From positions 744,001-808,000 of the forward strand of contig NZ_CP061379.1 of the NCBI RefSeq assembly GCF_015624505.1: 64,000 bases of DNA, given 5' to 3'. Shown piece by piece: positions 54,527 through 61,565 of this stretch (position 1 is the stretch's first letter; every line of letters begins with the position of its first letter). Source of the DNA: Bradyrhizobium commune. Lineage in GTDB: Bacteria > Pseudomonadota > Alphaproteobacteria > Rhizobiales > Xanthobacteraceae. A program made the translations under genes and the position numbers. The notes below the pieces were generated by a model. That model saw nothing but the letters and a program-made list of their open reading frames with translations. It was not told the origin of the DNA and ran no database searches.

Positions 54527-55563
54527 GTCATCTCCTTGCTCCAGCGGTCGACCCACGAGGCGCGGTTCTTGGCGACGAACGCCCAGTCCGGCGCGAACAG
54601 CGAAGCGGGATCCGGGAAGCCCGCCGGCGTCGGCGTGCCCTTGTTGGTCGGTGCGACGAACGCCTTGTCGGCGAGGATGGTCTGCGCTTCCGGGCTCAGG
54701 AAGAAGTCGATCGCGGCGTCCGCGAGATCGCCGGCCGGCGCGCCCGTCACCTTTGCGATGCCGGAGGGCATGGCAAAACCGCCGTCCTGCGGCACGGCGA
54801 GATCGACCGGTGATCCCTCGGCCTTGCGGATCAGCGTATAGGCGGAGAATTGCCCGCCGATCATCCAGGCCTCGCCCTGCTCCATCAGATTGATGGCCTG
54901 CGGCGCGTTGGTATAGACGTTCAGGAGATTGGGCTTCAGCTCCTTCACCTTCTTGAAGGCGGCGTCGATCTCGTATTGCGCCTCCTTGTAGGGCTTGCCG
55001 GTTTCGAGATGGGCGGCCGCAAGCAGCGTCCAGAACCCCTCGGTGTTCGAGAGCGACGGCACGATCACCTTGGAGGCGTATTTCGCGTCCCACAGGTCGG
55101 CCCATTTGCCGGGCGCCGTCTTCATGCGCTTGGTCGAATAGGCGATGCCGGCCCAGGGCCGCTGATAGTTCGCCCACATGCCGTCCTGGTGCACCGAGCC
55201 GTCCACGAGCTTGCCGAGATTGGCGATGGACGAGGCCGACATCTTGGTGATCAGGCCTTCGGCGGACGCCGGCAGCATCACCGGATCGTCCATGATGACG
55301 ACCGAGATTTTCGGCGCGGCCTTGTCGGCCTGCATCTTCTGGAGATTGGTCAGCGAGTTGGTGCCCTCATAGAGCACCTTGCAGTCGAGCTTCTTCTCCA
55401 GCACCGGAAACAGATCGGCGTTGAAATATTTCGCGGCGCCCGCGGGGCCGCCGATGACGATTTCCTTGGGAGCGGCGCGGAGGCGCGCCGGGGCGGCGAG
55501 GACCGCGGCCAGGGCCGCGCCGGATGTGAGAACGCTGCGTCGGGAGGGGGTGTGCATGGGCAT
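54523..55563 (-). CDS. ABC transporter substrate-binding protein (PotD-like), Tat signal
   Basis: 346 residues from the ATG at 55563 (another at 55557 is equally possible). Signal with twin arginines, SRRSVLTSGAALAAVLAAP. The mature protein has the SBP_bac_8/PotD pattern: KLDCKVLYEGTNSLTNLQKM, DDPVMLPASAEGLI, RPWAGIAYSTKRMK, MEQGEAWMIGGQFSAYTLIR. Ligand probably a polyamine, opine or similar cation (inference from family). First gene of the five-gene operon; a palindromic operator lies 54 bases upstream. Confidence 0.9.
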   Translation of the reverse strand: MPMHTPSRRSVLTSGAALAAVLAAPARLRAAPKEIVIGGPAGAAKYFNADLFPVLEKKLDCKVLYEGTNSLTNLQKMQADKAAPKISVVIMDDPVMLPASAEGLITKMSASSIANLGKLVDGSVHQDGMWANYQRPWAGIAYSTKRMKTAPGKWADLWDAKYASKVIVPSLSNTEGFWTLLAAAHLETGKPYKEAQYEIDAAFKKVKELKPNLLNVYTNAPQAINLMEQGEAWMIGGQFSAYTLIRKAEGSPVDLAVPQDGGFAMPSGIAKVTGAPAGDLADAAIDFFLSPEAQTILADKAFVAPTNKGTPTPAGFPDPASLFAPDWAFVAKNRASWVDRWSKEMT

Positions 55564-55616
55564 GTCCCGTTTGTTGTGCGTAAAGCTTGCTATGACAACG
55601 CAGCAAGCGCCATGCC

Positions 55617-55630
55617 AAATGTGCACATTT
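55617..55630. promoter_or_regulatory. Perfect palindromic operator, copy 1
   Basis: AAATGTGCACATTT, a perfect 14-base palindrome, upstream of the transporter operon (ATG at 55563). An identical copy is at 55698. Size and symmetry suit the GntR/FCD regulator encoded at 55754. Confidence 0.8.
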
Positions 55631-55697
55631 TTTTAAAGGCAAGTCATTTCAATGTATTACTGCGTCTGTTAGATCGCCGCCTGCACGGTGGCGCAGC

Positions 55698-55711
55698 AAA
55701 TGTGCACATTT
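55698..55711. promoter_or_regulatory. Perfect palindromic operator, copy 2
   Basis: AAATGTGCACATTT again, 81 bases from copy 1 centre to centre and 42 bases before the GntR start. Followed by TTTGGAGG. Likely autoregulatory site of the GntR protein, with copy 1 acting on the divergent operon. Confidence 0.8.
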
Positions 55712-55753
55712 TTTGGAGGTGACGCTGCGCATCCTTTGGGCCTAGCTATCGCC

Positions 55754-56491
55754 ATGGCGACGCAGAAGCGGCGAAACGGCAAGAGAAGCGGCAAGGCCAA
55801 TCCGGCGGAGGACGAGGCGGTCTATCAGGCCATCCTGCATGCGCTGCTGGAGGGCAAGCTCAAGGCGGGGGTCAAGCTCGCCGAGCCGCCGCTCGCCGAC
55901 ATCTTTGGCGTGTCGCGCGAGCGCATCCGGAAGGTGTTGCATCGGCTGGGCGCGGAGCGGCGGCTGGAGATGATCCCCAACCGCGGCGCCCGCGTGCCGC
56001 GCCCGACACTCGACGACGTCCGCAGCGTCTACGAAGCGCACCGCGTGCTCGAGGCCGGCGTGCTGACGCAGCTCGTGCGTCTGGTCGACGATGCCTTGAT
56101 CGATCGGCTCAACGCCCATCTCACCGAGGAGCGCGCCGCCGCCACGCGCGGCGACCGCGCAGCGTCCGTGCGCCTGTCCGGCGCCTTCCACGTCCATTTG
56201 GTCGAGGCGCTCGGCAATCCCGATCTGTCGCGCTTTTTGTCCGATCTGCTCAGCCGCTCCTCGGTGATGGTCTCGGTCTACGAGCCTGCCACCGATTCGA
56301 TCTGCGCCGTCGACGAGCATGGTGCCATCGTTGAGGCGCTCAGCGCCCGCGACGTGGCACGCGCGATCGCAGTGTCGCGCGAGCATTTTCTGCATGTGGA
56401 GAGCCGGCTGCATCTGGATGATGTGATGCCGGCAGCCGAGGATCTGACGACGGTGTTTGCGGCAGTGAAGCCGAAGCGAAGGAAGCGCTGA
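55754..56491 (+). CDS. GntR family transcriptional regulator (FadR/FCD type)
   Basis: 245 residues from the ATG at 55754; a 22-residue upstream extension would run through the second operator and is unlikely. Winged helix-turn-helix about residues 20-90 (PLADIFGVSRERIRKVLHRL) and an FCD effector domain to about residue 235 with the histidines of FHVHLVEALGNP and REHFLHVESRLH that bind a metal or small acid in this class. Basic lysine-rich N-terminus. Divergent from the five-gene ABC operon it probably represses via two AAATGTGCACATTT sites. Confidence 0.88.
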   Translation: MATQKRRNGKRSGKANPAEDEAVYQAILHALLEGKLKAGVKLAEPPLADIFGVSRERIRKVLHRLGAERRLEMIPNRGARVPRPTLDDVRSVYEAHRVLEAGVLTQLVRLVDDALIDRLNAHLTEERAAATRGDRAASVRLSGAFHVHLVEALGNPDLSRFLSDLLSRSSVMVSVYEPATDSICAVDEHGAIVEALSARDVARAIAVSREHFLHVESRLHLDDVMPAAEDLTTVFAAVKPKRRKR

Positions 56492-56512
56492 GGCGCGCGA
56501 TCCCTCCCCAAC

Positions 56513-56650
56513 GTCGTCCCGGCGAAGGCCGGGACCCATAACCACAGGGAGTGGTTTGGCGAAGATTCGCAGTTACTCTTCGTTCGGTACTGCGACCCGA
56601 GTTTTACCGACAGATCACGCGGTATGGGTCCCGGCCTTCGCCGGGACGAC
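56513..56650. mobile_element. Short mobile palindromic repeat, copy 3 (CCCGGCGAAGGCCGGG family)
   Basis: 138-base unit with the same inverted ends and orientation as copy 2 (50727-50864); most of the interior also matches (AACCACAGGG at the left, GATCACGCGGTATGGG at the right). Between the convergent GntR and modC genes. Confidence 0.85.
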
Positions 56651-56675
56651 AGTTGTGAATGTTGCGCCGCCCCCG

Positions 56676-57338
56676 CTACGTCAGCACCTTCACCCCGCCG
56701 AACGACGTCACCCGTCCCTGCCTCAGCATCACGATCTGCGTCGCGAGCTGGCGCAGCTCGGCGACGTCGTGGCTGACATAGACCATGGGGACATTGGCCT
56801 CGTCGCGCAGCCGCACCAGATAGGGCAGAATCTCGAGCTTGCGGCCCTCGTCGAGCGCGCCGAGCGGCTCGTCGAGCAGCAGCAAACGCGGTTTTGACAG
56901 CAGCGCGCGGCCGAGCGCGACGCGCTGGCGTTCGCCGCCGGAGAGCTTTCCGGGACGGCGGTCCAGAAGCGCGCCGATGTCGAGGAGATCGACGACGCGG
57001 TTGTGCTGCGCGGGGTCGGGTGCGAGGCGGTTCATCCGCCGTCCGTAGTCGAGATTTTGCGCGACGTTGAGATGCGGGAACAGCCGCGCGTCCTGGAAGA
57101 CGTAGCCGATGCGGCGGCGCCAGGTCGGCACATGAATGCCGGCGGCGGTGTCGTCCACGGTCTCGCCGTCGATGACGATGGTGCCGCGGTCGGGACGCAG
57201 CAGGCCCGCGATCATGTTGATCAGCGAGCTCTTGCCGGCGCCGGATGCCCCGAACAGGCCGGTGACGCGGCCTTCGCTCGAAAACGATGCTTCAAGCGAG
57301 AATTCACCGAGCTGTTTTTCGACATCGACCCGCAGCAT
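56676..57338 (-). CDS. modC: Molybdate ABC transporter ATP-binding protein, short form without TOBE domain
   Basis: 220 residues from the ATG at 57338; the frame opens further upstream inside modB and is not used. Walker A LFGASGAGKSSLINMIAGLL, Q-loop YVFQDARLFPHLNV, signature LSGGERQRVALGRALLSKP, Walker B LLLLDEPLGALDE, switch His in YVSHDVAEL. About 130 residues shorter than usual ModC: the C-terminal molybdate-binding (MOP/TOBE) region is absent. Third gene of modABC, two bases after the modB stop. Confidence 0.87.
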   Translation of the reverse strand: MLRVDVEKQLGEFSLEASFSSEGRVTGLFGASGAGKSSLINMIAGLLRPDRGTIVIDGETVDDTAAGIHVPTWRRRIGYVFQDARLFPHLNVAQNLDYGRRMNRLAPDPAQHNRVVDLLDIGALLDRRPGKLSGGERQRVALGRALLSKPRLLLLDEPLGALDEGRKLEILPYLVRLRDEANVPMVYVSHDVAELRQLATQIVMLRQGRVTSFGGVKVLT

Positions 57339-57340
57339 GG

Positions 57341-58039
57341 TCAATTCCCGTGCAGCCGCGCGGTCGCGCGGCGGGCGAACCATTCGGCGGCGATCAACGC
57401 ACCGAGCGCGAGCACGATCGAGATGATGACGAGCCGGCTTGCGGCTGTGTCGCCGTCCGGCGTCTGGATCAGCGAATAGATCGCGGACGAGATCGTCTGG
57501 GTCTCGCCGGGAATGTTGGAGACGAAGGTGATGGTGGCACCGAATTCACCGATCGCCTTGGCAAAGCCGAGCACCATGCCGGCGAGCACGCCGGGCAGCG
57601 ACAGCGGCAGCGTCACCGTGAAGAAGACTTCCCAGGGAGCCGCTCCAAGTGTCTCCGCAGCCTGCTCGAGCCGCCGGTCGATCGCCTCGATCGACAGCCG
57701 CATCGGGCGCACCAGCAGCGGAAACGACATCACGCCGCAGGCGAGTGCAGCGCCAGTCCAGCGGAACGCGAAGACGATGCCGAGATGATCGGCGAGGAAC
57801 GCGCCGACCAGCCCGCGGCGGCCGAAAGTGAGAAGCAGCAGATAGCCGGTGACGACCGGCGGCAGCACCAGTGGCAGATGCACCAGCGCATCGAGCACCG
57901 ACTTGCCCCAGAAATCGCGCCGGGCCAGCAGCCACGCGAGAGCAATGCCGAACGGCGTCGCCACCAGCGTTGCGATGACGGCGACCCTGAGCGAGAGCAG
58001 GATCGCCGTCCATTCCGCGGGAGAGATGTCGAGCATCAA
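57341..58039 (-). CDS. modB: Molybdate ABC transporter permease
   Basis: 232 residues with five hydrophobic segments. The ModB/CysT-type EAA loop is LEQAAETLGAAPWEVFFTVT (about residue 145) and the N-terminal segment ILLSLRVAVIATLVATPFGI is typical. Inner-membrane channel for molybdate. Ten bases downstream of modA and two bases upstream of modC. Confidence 0.92.
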   Translation of the reverse strand: MMLDISPAEWTAILLSLRVAVIATLVATPFGIALAWLLARRDFWGKSVLDALVHLPLVLPPVVTGYLLLLTFGRRGLVGAFLADHLGIVFAFRWTGAALACGVMSFPLLVRPMRLSIEAIDRRLEQAAETLGAAPWEVFFTVTLPLSLPGVLAGMVLGFAKAIGEFGATITFVSNIPGETQTISSAIYSLIQTPDGDTAASRLVIISIVLALGALIAAEWFARRATARLHGN

Positions 58040-58049
58040 GTCGCTGATA

Positions 58050-58835
58050 TCACGTCGTCGGGGATATCAGGAACTTGAAGCCGTATTTTTCCAGAATGGT
58101 CTTGGCGGCCGACGTACGCAGGAAAGCGAGATAGTCGTTGGTCTCGCCCTTCGCGGTCGTGGTCGCCGCAACCGGATAGATGATGGCGGGATGCGAATTT
58201 TCGGGGAAGGTGCCGACAATCTTCACGCCGGGCTCGACCTTGGCGTCGGTGGAATAGACGATGCCGAGATTGGCCTCGCCACGGGCGACCAGCGTCAGCG
58301 CCGCGCGCACGCTCTCGGCCATGGCGAACTTCGGCTCCGCGGCGGTCCAGGCGCCGAGCTTCTCCAGCGCCGCCTTGGCGTATTTGCCGACCGGCACCGA
58401 CTTGACGTCGCCGGTCGCGATCTTGCCGTCGCCGACGAGCTTGGCGAGATCAAAGCCTTGCGCGATGGTGACGTTGTCGATCTTGGAGTCCTTCGGCGCG
58501 ATCAGCACGATGCTGTTGCCGAGCAGGTTGACGCGGGTCGGCTCGTTGATGGTCTTCTTGGAGATGGCGTAGTCCATCCAGTCGGTGTCGGCGGAGACGA
58601 ACACGTCGGCCGGCGCGCCCTGCTCGATCTGCTTGGCCAGCACCGAGCTCGCGGCATAGCTGACGCTGAACTTGACGCCGGTCTTGGCGGTGTAGGCGGC
58701 GTCGACCTCGTCGAGCGCGTTCTTCATCGAGGCGGCCGCAAACACGGTGATGGTCTTGTCGTCGGCCGCGGCCGGCGAGAGACTCACGCCTGCGAGGATC
58801 ACGAAAGCGGTGAAAAGTCCGGCAATACGAAACAT
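58050..58835 (-). CDS. modA: Molybdate-binding periplasmic protein
   Basis: 261 residues from the ATG at 58835; the frame is open much further upstream, but the signal peptide MFRIAGLFTAFVILAGVSLS fixes the start. Family features: ITVFAAASMKNALDEVDAAY, then FSVSYAASSVLAKQIEQGAP, ADVFVSADTDWMDY and ALTLVARGEANLGIVYSTDA. It captures molybdate (or tungstate) for the modBC importer. No ModE-type box was recognised in the 58836-59026 gap. Confidence 0.93.
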   Translation of the reverse strand: MFRIAGLFTAFVILAGVSLSPAAADDKTITVFAAASMKNALDEVDAAYTAKTGVKFSVSYAASSVLAKQIEQGAPADVFVSADTDWMDYAISKKTINEPTRVNLLGNSIVLIAPKDSKIDNVTIAQGFDLAKLVGDGKIATGDVKSVPVGKYAKAALEKLGAWTAAEPKFAMAESVRAALTLVARGEANLGIVYSTDAKVEPGVKIVGTFPENSHPAIIYPVAATTTAKGETNDYLAFLRTSAAKTILEKYGFKFLISPTT

Positions 58836-59026
58836 GGAATGCGCTCCGTGCGAGCTCGCGCGCGAAATCGCACGCGCAACTGGCGTTGGGTGGGTTAGAT
58901 CGCGACGGGCGGAAGCGCTGTTCCACGTGTCCCGGCAACGGCTTACGGCCGGCTCGGATATCGCAGCCGCGAAGATAGCAGGTGGAGCCCTCAGGTCAAA
59001 GGCGACCGTTTGTCTAACCAGCGCGG

Positions 59027-59533
59027 TTACTGCGCCGGCAGGATTGCGATCGAGAGCGAATTGTCCTTGGCGCCGCTGATCTGGAGCACGAAGGGCTTGT
59101 CCGCGAGCTCGTATTTCATGGTCTTGCGGATGCCGTCGCAATCGGTGGCGCCGCTGAAGGCCACGGGCTTGAGGAAATGCCCGTCCTGGACCACGTCGAC
59201 CCAGGCGCCCGAGGACAGGCTGATCGTGTAGAGCCCGGCCTTGGGTGCGGCCTTGATGCTGGTGAAGCCGGCAAAGGTCCCGTCCTTCGGCGCACGCTCC
59301 GGTGGCGTCGGCAGTTTTGCCTCCTGAGGCGCGACCAGCCCGAGCGTGATGCCTGACGCGGGCAGGGCGGCCTGCTCGGAGCCTGACGCCAGCTTGGCGC
59401 GATCCGGCGCGGTCAGCGCCGCGCGCTCGCGCTCGATCGGCCATTTGAATTTGTCGCAGCCGCTGGGCTCCTCGGCAGCAAGGGCGGAGGTTGCGGTCAC
59501 CGAGAGCACGGCGAGGAGAGCGAGGACGCGCAT
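59027..59533 (-). CDS. Secreted hypothetical protein
   Basis: 168 residues from the ATG at 59533; the ATG at 59545 adds four residues. Signal peptide MRVLALLAVLSVTATSALAA. The mature protein begins EEPSGCDKFKWPIERERAAL, a recognisable opening of an uncharacterised rhizobial secreted family, with two cysteines (one late, ATDCDG). No known motif. Lies upstream of modA on the same strand, about 190 bases away; no clear link to molybdate. Confidence 0.7.
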   Translation of the reverse strand: MRVLALLAVLSVTATSALAAEEPSGCDKFKWPIERERAALTAPDRAKLASGSEQAALPASGITLGLVAPQEAKLPTPPERAPKDGTFAGFTSIKAAPKAGLYTISLSSGAWVDVVQDGHFLKPVAFSGATDCDGIRKTMKYELADKPFVLQISGAKDNSLSIAILPAQ

Positions 59534-59689
59534 GTCAAATCTCATCGTTGGCCACGCGAACGACGCGGGCTTGCGGTCAGGCTGTTGAACGACGGGATGC
59601 GCATCCCGGGATGCCGCGGGCTTACGGCGCTGCGGCAGGGCGATCTTAGCGCATTCGAGGGGAGAGGGACCAGCCGGCTGACGAACTTG

Positions 59690-60634
59690 TTACGGCTTCG
59701 CATCGCCCGCATTCAGCACCGCTTTGCAGGCGGCGGGCATCTGCGCCAGCGTCATTGGCGGTCTTGGCTTCGGCGGCACCGGCGGCGGTTTCGGGTGCAG
59801 CACCGAATCCTTGAACCAGAAGGCGAAATCGGACGGCTTGCAGCCTTCGTCCTCGGATTGCGACGGCTGGCCCTGGCATTCGCTGGCGCCCGCGGGGCAG
59901 CGCATGCGGATGTGGAAATGATAGTCGTGGCCCCACCACGGCCTGATCTTCGACAGCCAGGAGCGATCGCCCTTGGCCTCGCGGCACAGCGCCTTCTTGA
60001 TCGCGGGATTGACGAAGATGCGTTGCACCGCCGGCTCCTGCGCGGCGTCGCGCAGCACCAGCACATGGCTCGGTGTGAACACCTTCGGATCGATGTCGAG
60101 CCGGTCGTCGCGCACCATCATCACCGCCGACATCTCCTCGCGCTCCTCGCGCGACAGGCGACGATCCGGCATCGGCGTCAGCCAGATGTCGGCATCGAGC
60201 CCGATCTGATGGCTGGCATGGCCGGATAGCGCCGGCCCGCCGCGCGGCTGGCCGATGTCGCCGACCAGGATGCCGGGCCAGCCCGCGTCCTTGTGCGCCT
60301 TGGCGGCCAGGCGCTTGATCAGCGCGATCATGTCGGGGTGGCCGAAATTGCGATTACGTGACAGCCGCATCACCTGCCAATTGTCGCCGTTGAGCGGCAT
60401 CTGCTCGGCACCACCGATGCAGCCTTTCACATAGGAGCCGATCACATGCGCCGGCCCCGTCGAGGGCAAAAGCTTGCGCGCAAACAGCTCCTTGGCGCCG
60501 ATCTTGGGATCGTTCGGGTTGGCGAGCGGCGGCAGCGGCTTTGGGTTGACGCTGCCCTTGTCCTGGGCCAGCGCGGAGCCGGCGGCCAGGACCATCATGA
60601 CGAGCAGGAGAGGGGCGATGCGGCGGGGACTCAT
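59690..60634 (-). CDS. mepA: Penicillin-insensitive murein endopeptidase
   Basis: 314 residues from the ATG at 60634, with AAGGAC in front. Signal peptide about residues 1-23. LAS/M74 metallopeptidase marks: SGHASHQIGLDADIWLTPMP (His and Asp ligands, about residue 130) and WWGHDYHFHIRMRCP (HxH, near residue 220), with CSQGQ-like cysteines. It cuts D-Ala-meso-DAP cross-bridges in peptidoglycan. The C-terminal tail is Pro-rich (PKPPPVPPKPRPP). The L,D-transpeptidase divergently transcribed at 60738 acts on the same polymer. Confidence 0.92.
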   Translation of the reverse strand: MSPRRIAPLLLVMMVLAAGSALAQDKGSVNPKPLPPLANPNDPKIGAKELFARKLLPSTGPAHVIGSYVKGCIGGAEQMPLNGDNWQVMRLSRNRNFGHPDMIALIKRLAAKAHKDAGWPGILVGDIGQPRGGPALSGHASHQIGLDADIWLTPMPDRRLSREEREEMSAVMMVRDDRLDIDPKVFTPSHVLVLRDAAQEPAVQRIFVNPAIKKALCREAKGDRSWLSKIRPWWGHDYHFHIRMRCPAGASECQGQPSQSEDEGCKPSDFAFWFKDSVLHPKPPPVPPKPRPPMTLAQMPAACKAVLNAGDAKP

Positions 60635-60737
60635 GCTGACGTCCTTATAACCCAACGCCGCGTCAGGGTTAAGAATTAGGCTTTCAATCGGCCGTCATCT
60701 CACGGCGTCTTTACAGCGATAGCTTCGGCGCGACATC

Positions 60738-61202
60738 ATGCGTCGGACAAAAGGCTGCGGGGCTTTGGTCATGTCAGGGTTTTGCACAACGCGTGCGCTG
60801 GTCGCAACTGTGCTGGCGGGGTTTTGCGTCGCGCCGGCGCGGGCCGATATCAGGGTCGACATCGACAAATCATCACAACGCATGTCGGTACGGGTCGATG
60901 GCGCGCCGCGCTACTCCTGGCCGGTGTCGACCGGCCGCAGCGGCTACGGCACGCCGAGCGGCACCTTCCATCCGCAGGCGATGATGCGGAGCTATTTCTC
61001 GCGCAAATATTACAATGCGCCGATGCCGCACGCGATCTTCTTCCACTACGGCTTTGCCATCCACGGCACGACCGACATTTCCCGCCTCGGCGGGCCGGCC
61101 TCGCATGGCTGCGTCAGGCTGCATCCCGCGAACGCGGCGACCCTGTTCGCGCTGATCCAGCACGAGGGCGCGCGCAACACGACGATCCATATCTCCAACT
61201 AA
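60738..61202 (+). CDS. L,D-transpeptidase (YkuD domain)
   Basis: 154 residues; an in-frame ATG at 60771 is an alternative start. Signal peptide to about residue 36 (VAPARAD). YkuD motifs: HYGFAIHGTTDISRLGGPAS and then HGCVRLHPANA with the catalytic Cys in SHGCVRL. It forms 3-3 cross-links in peptidoglycan or attaches outer membrane proteins in rhizobia. Very short for the family, holding only the catalytic domain. Divergent from mepA. Confidence 0.9.
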   Translation: MRRTKGCGALVMSGFCTTRALVATVLAGFCVAPARADIRVDIDKSSQRMSVRVDGAPRYSWPVSTGRSGYGTPSGTFHPQAMMRSYFSRKYYNAPMPHAIFFHYGFAIHGTTDISRLGGPASHGCVRLHPANAATLFALIQHEGARNTTIHISN

Positions 61203-61565
61203 ATTCTCCCAAAGTCGCATGTCGGCCGGCGGCCTTTAACGGCGCGATAACCCTGTCCTGCAGTGGCCAAAATTCGTGCGCGGAGTGAGCATTTCCCGTG
61301 GCGCGCATGCAATTGCGCGGGATTTCGGAAATGATTCAAACAAGAGCGCAATTTTGCGCCAACCTGCGCTTCCAATGCGACTCAAGAACGGGCTTGGCGC
61401 GCCAGTTAACGCTGCGCCGCCTTGCAAACAGGCAACAAAATCCGCATCGCGCGATCTCTGCGACGTTAAGGCCGAGTGGTCGCGTCGCCGAAGATTACTT
61501 TTTTTTCAGACACTTGCCTCAAGACTTGCGGCCGCAGGGCGCGACTGGGACATGTAAAGTTGAGT
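61203..61565. other. Intergenic region without a recognisable gene
   Basis: About 360 bases between the L,D-transpeptidase stop and the start of the GGDEF-EAL gene. It includes an A/T-rich spot with a run of T at 61498-61506. The reading frame of the next gene is open back to 61476, so its true start may lie in this interval. No RNA or repeat recognised. Confidence 0.5.

Noticed and set aside
54527..55177. N-terminal extension of the PotA-like ATPase frame to 55177
   Set aside because: It overlaps the whole binding-protein gene in another frame; the ATG at 54526 with a four-base overlap is the normal start.
58836..59444. Extension of the modA frame to 59444
   Set aside because: Non-family, Arg/Gly-rich sequence; the signal peptide starts at 58835.
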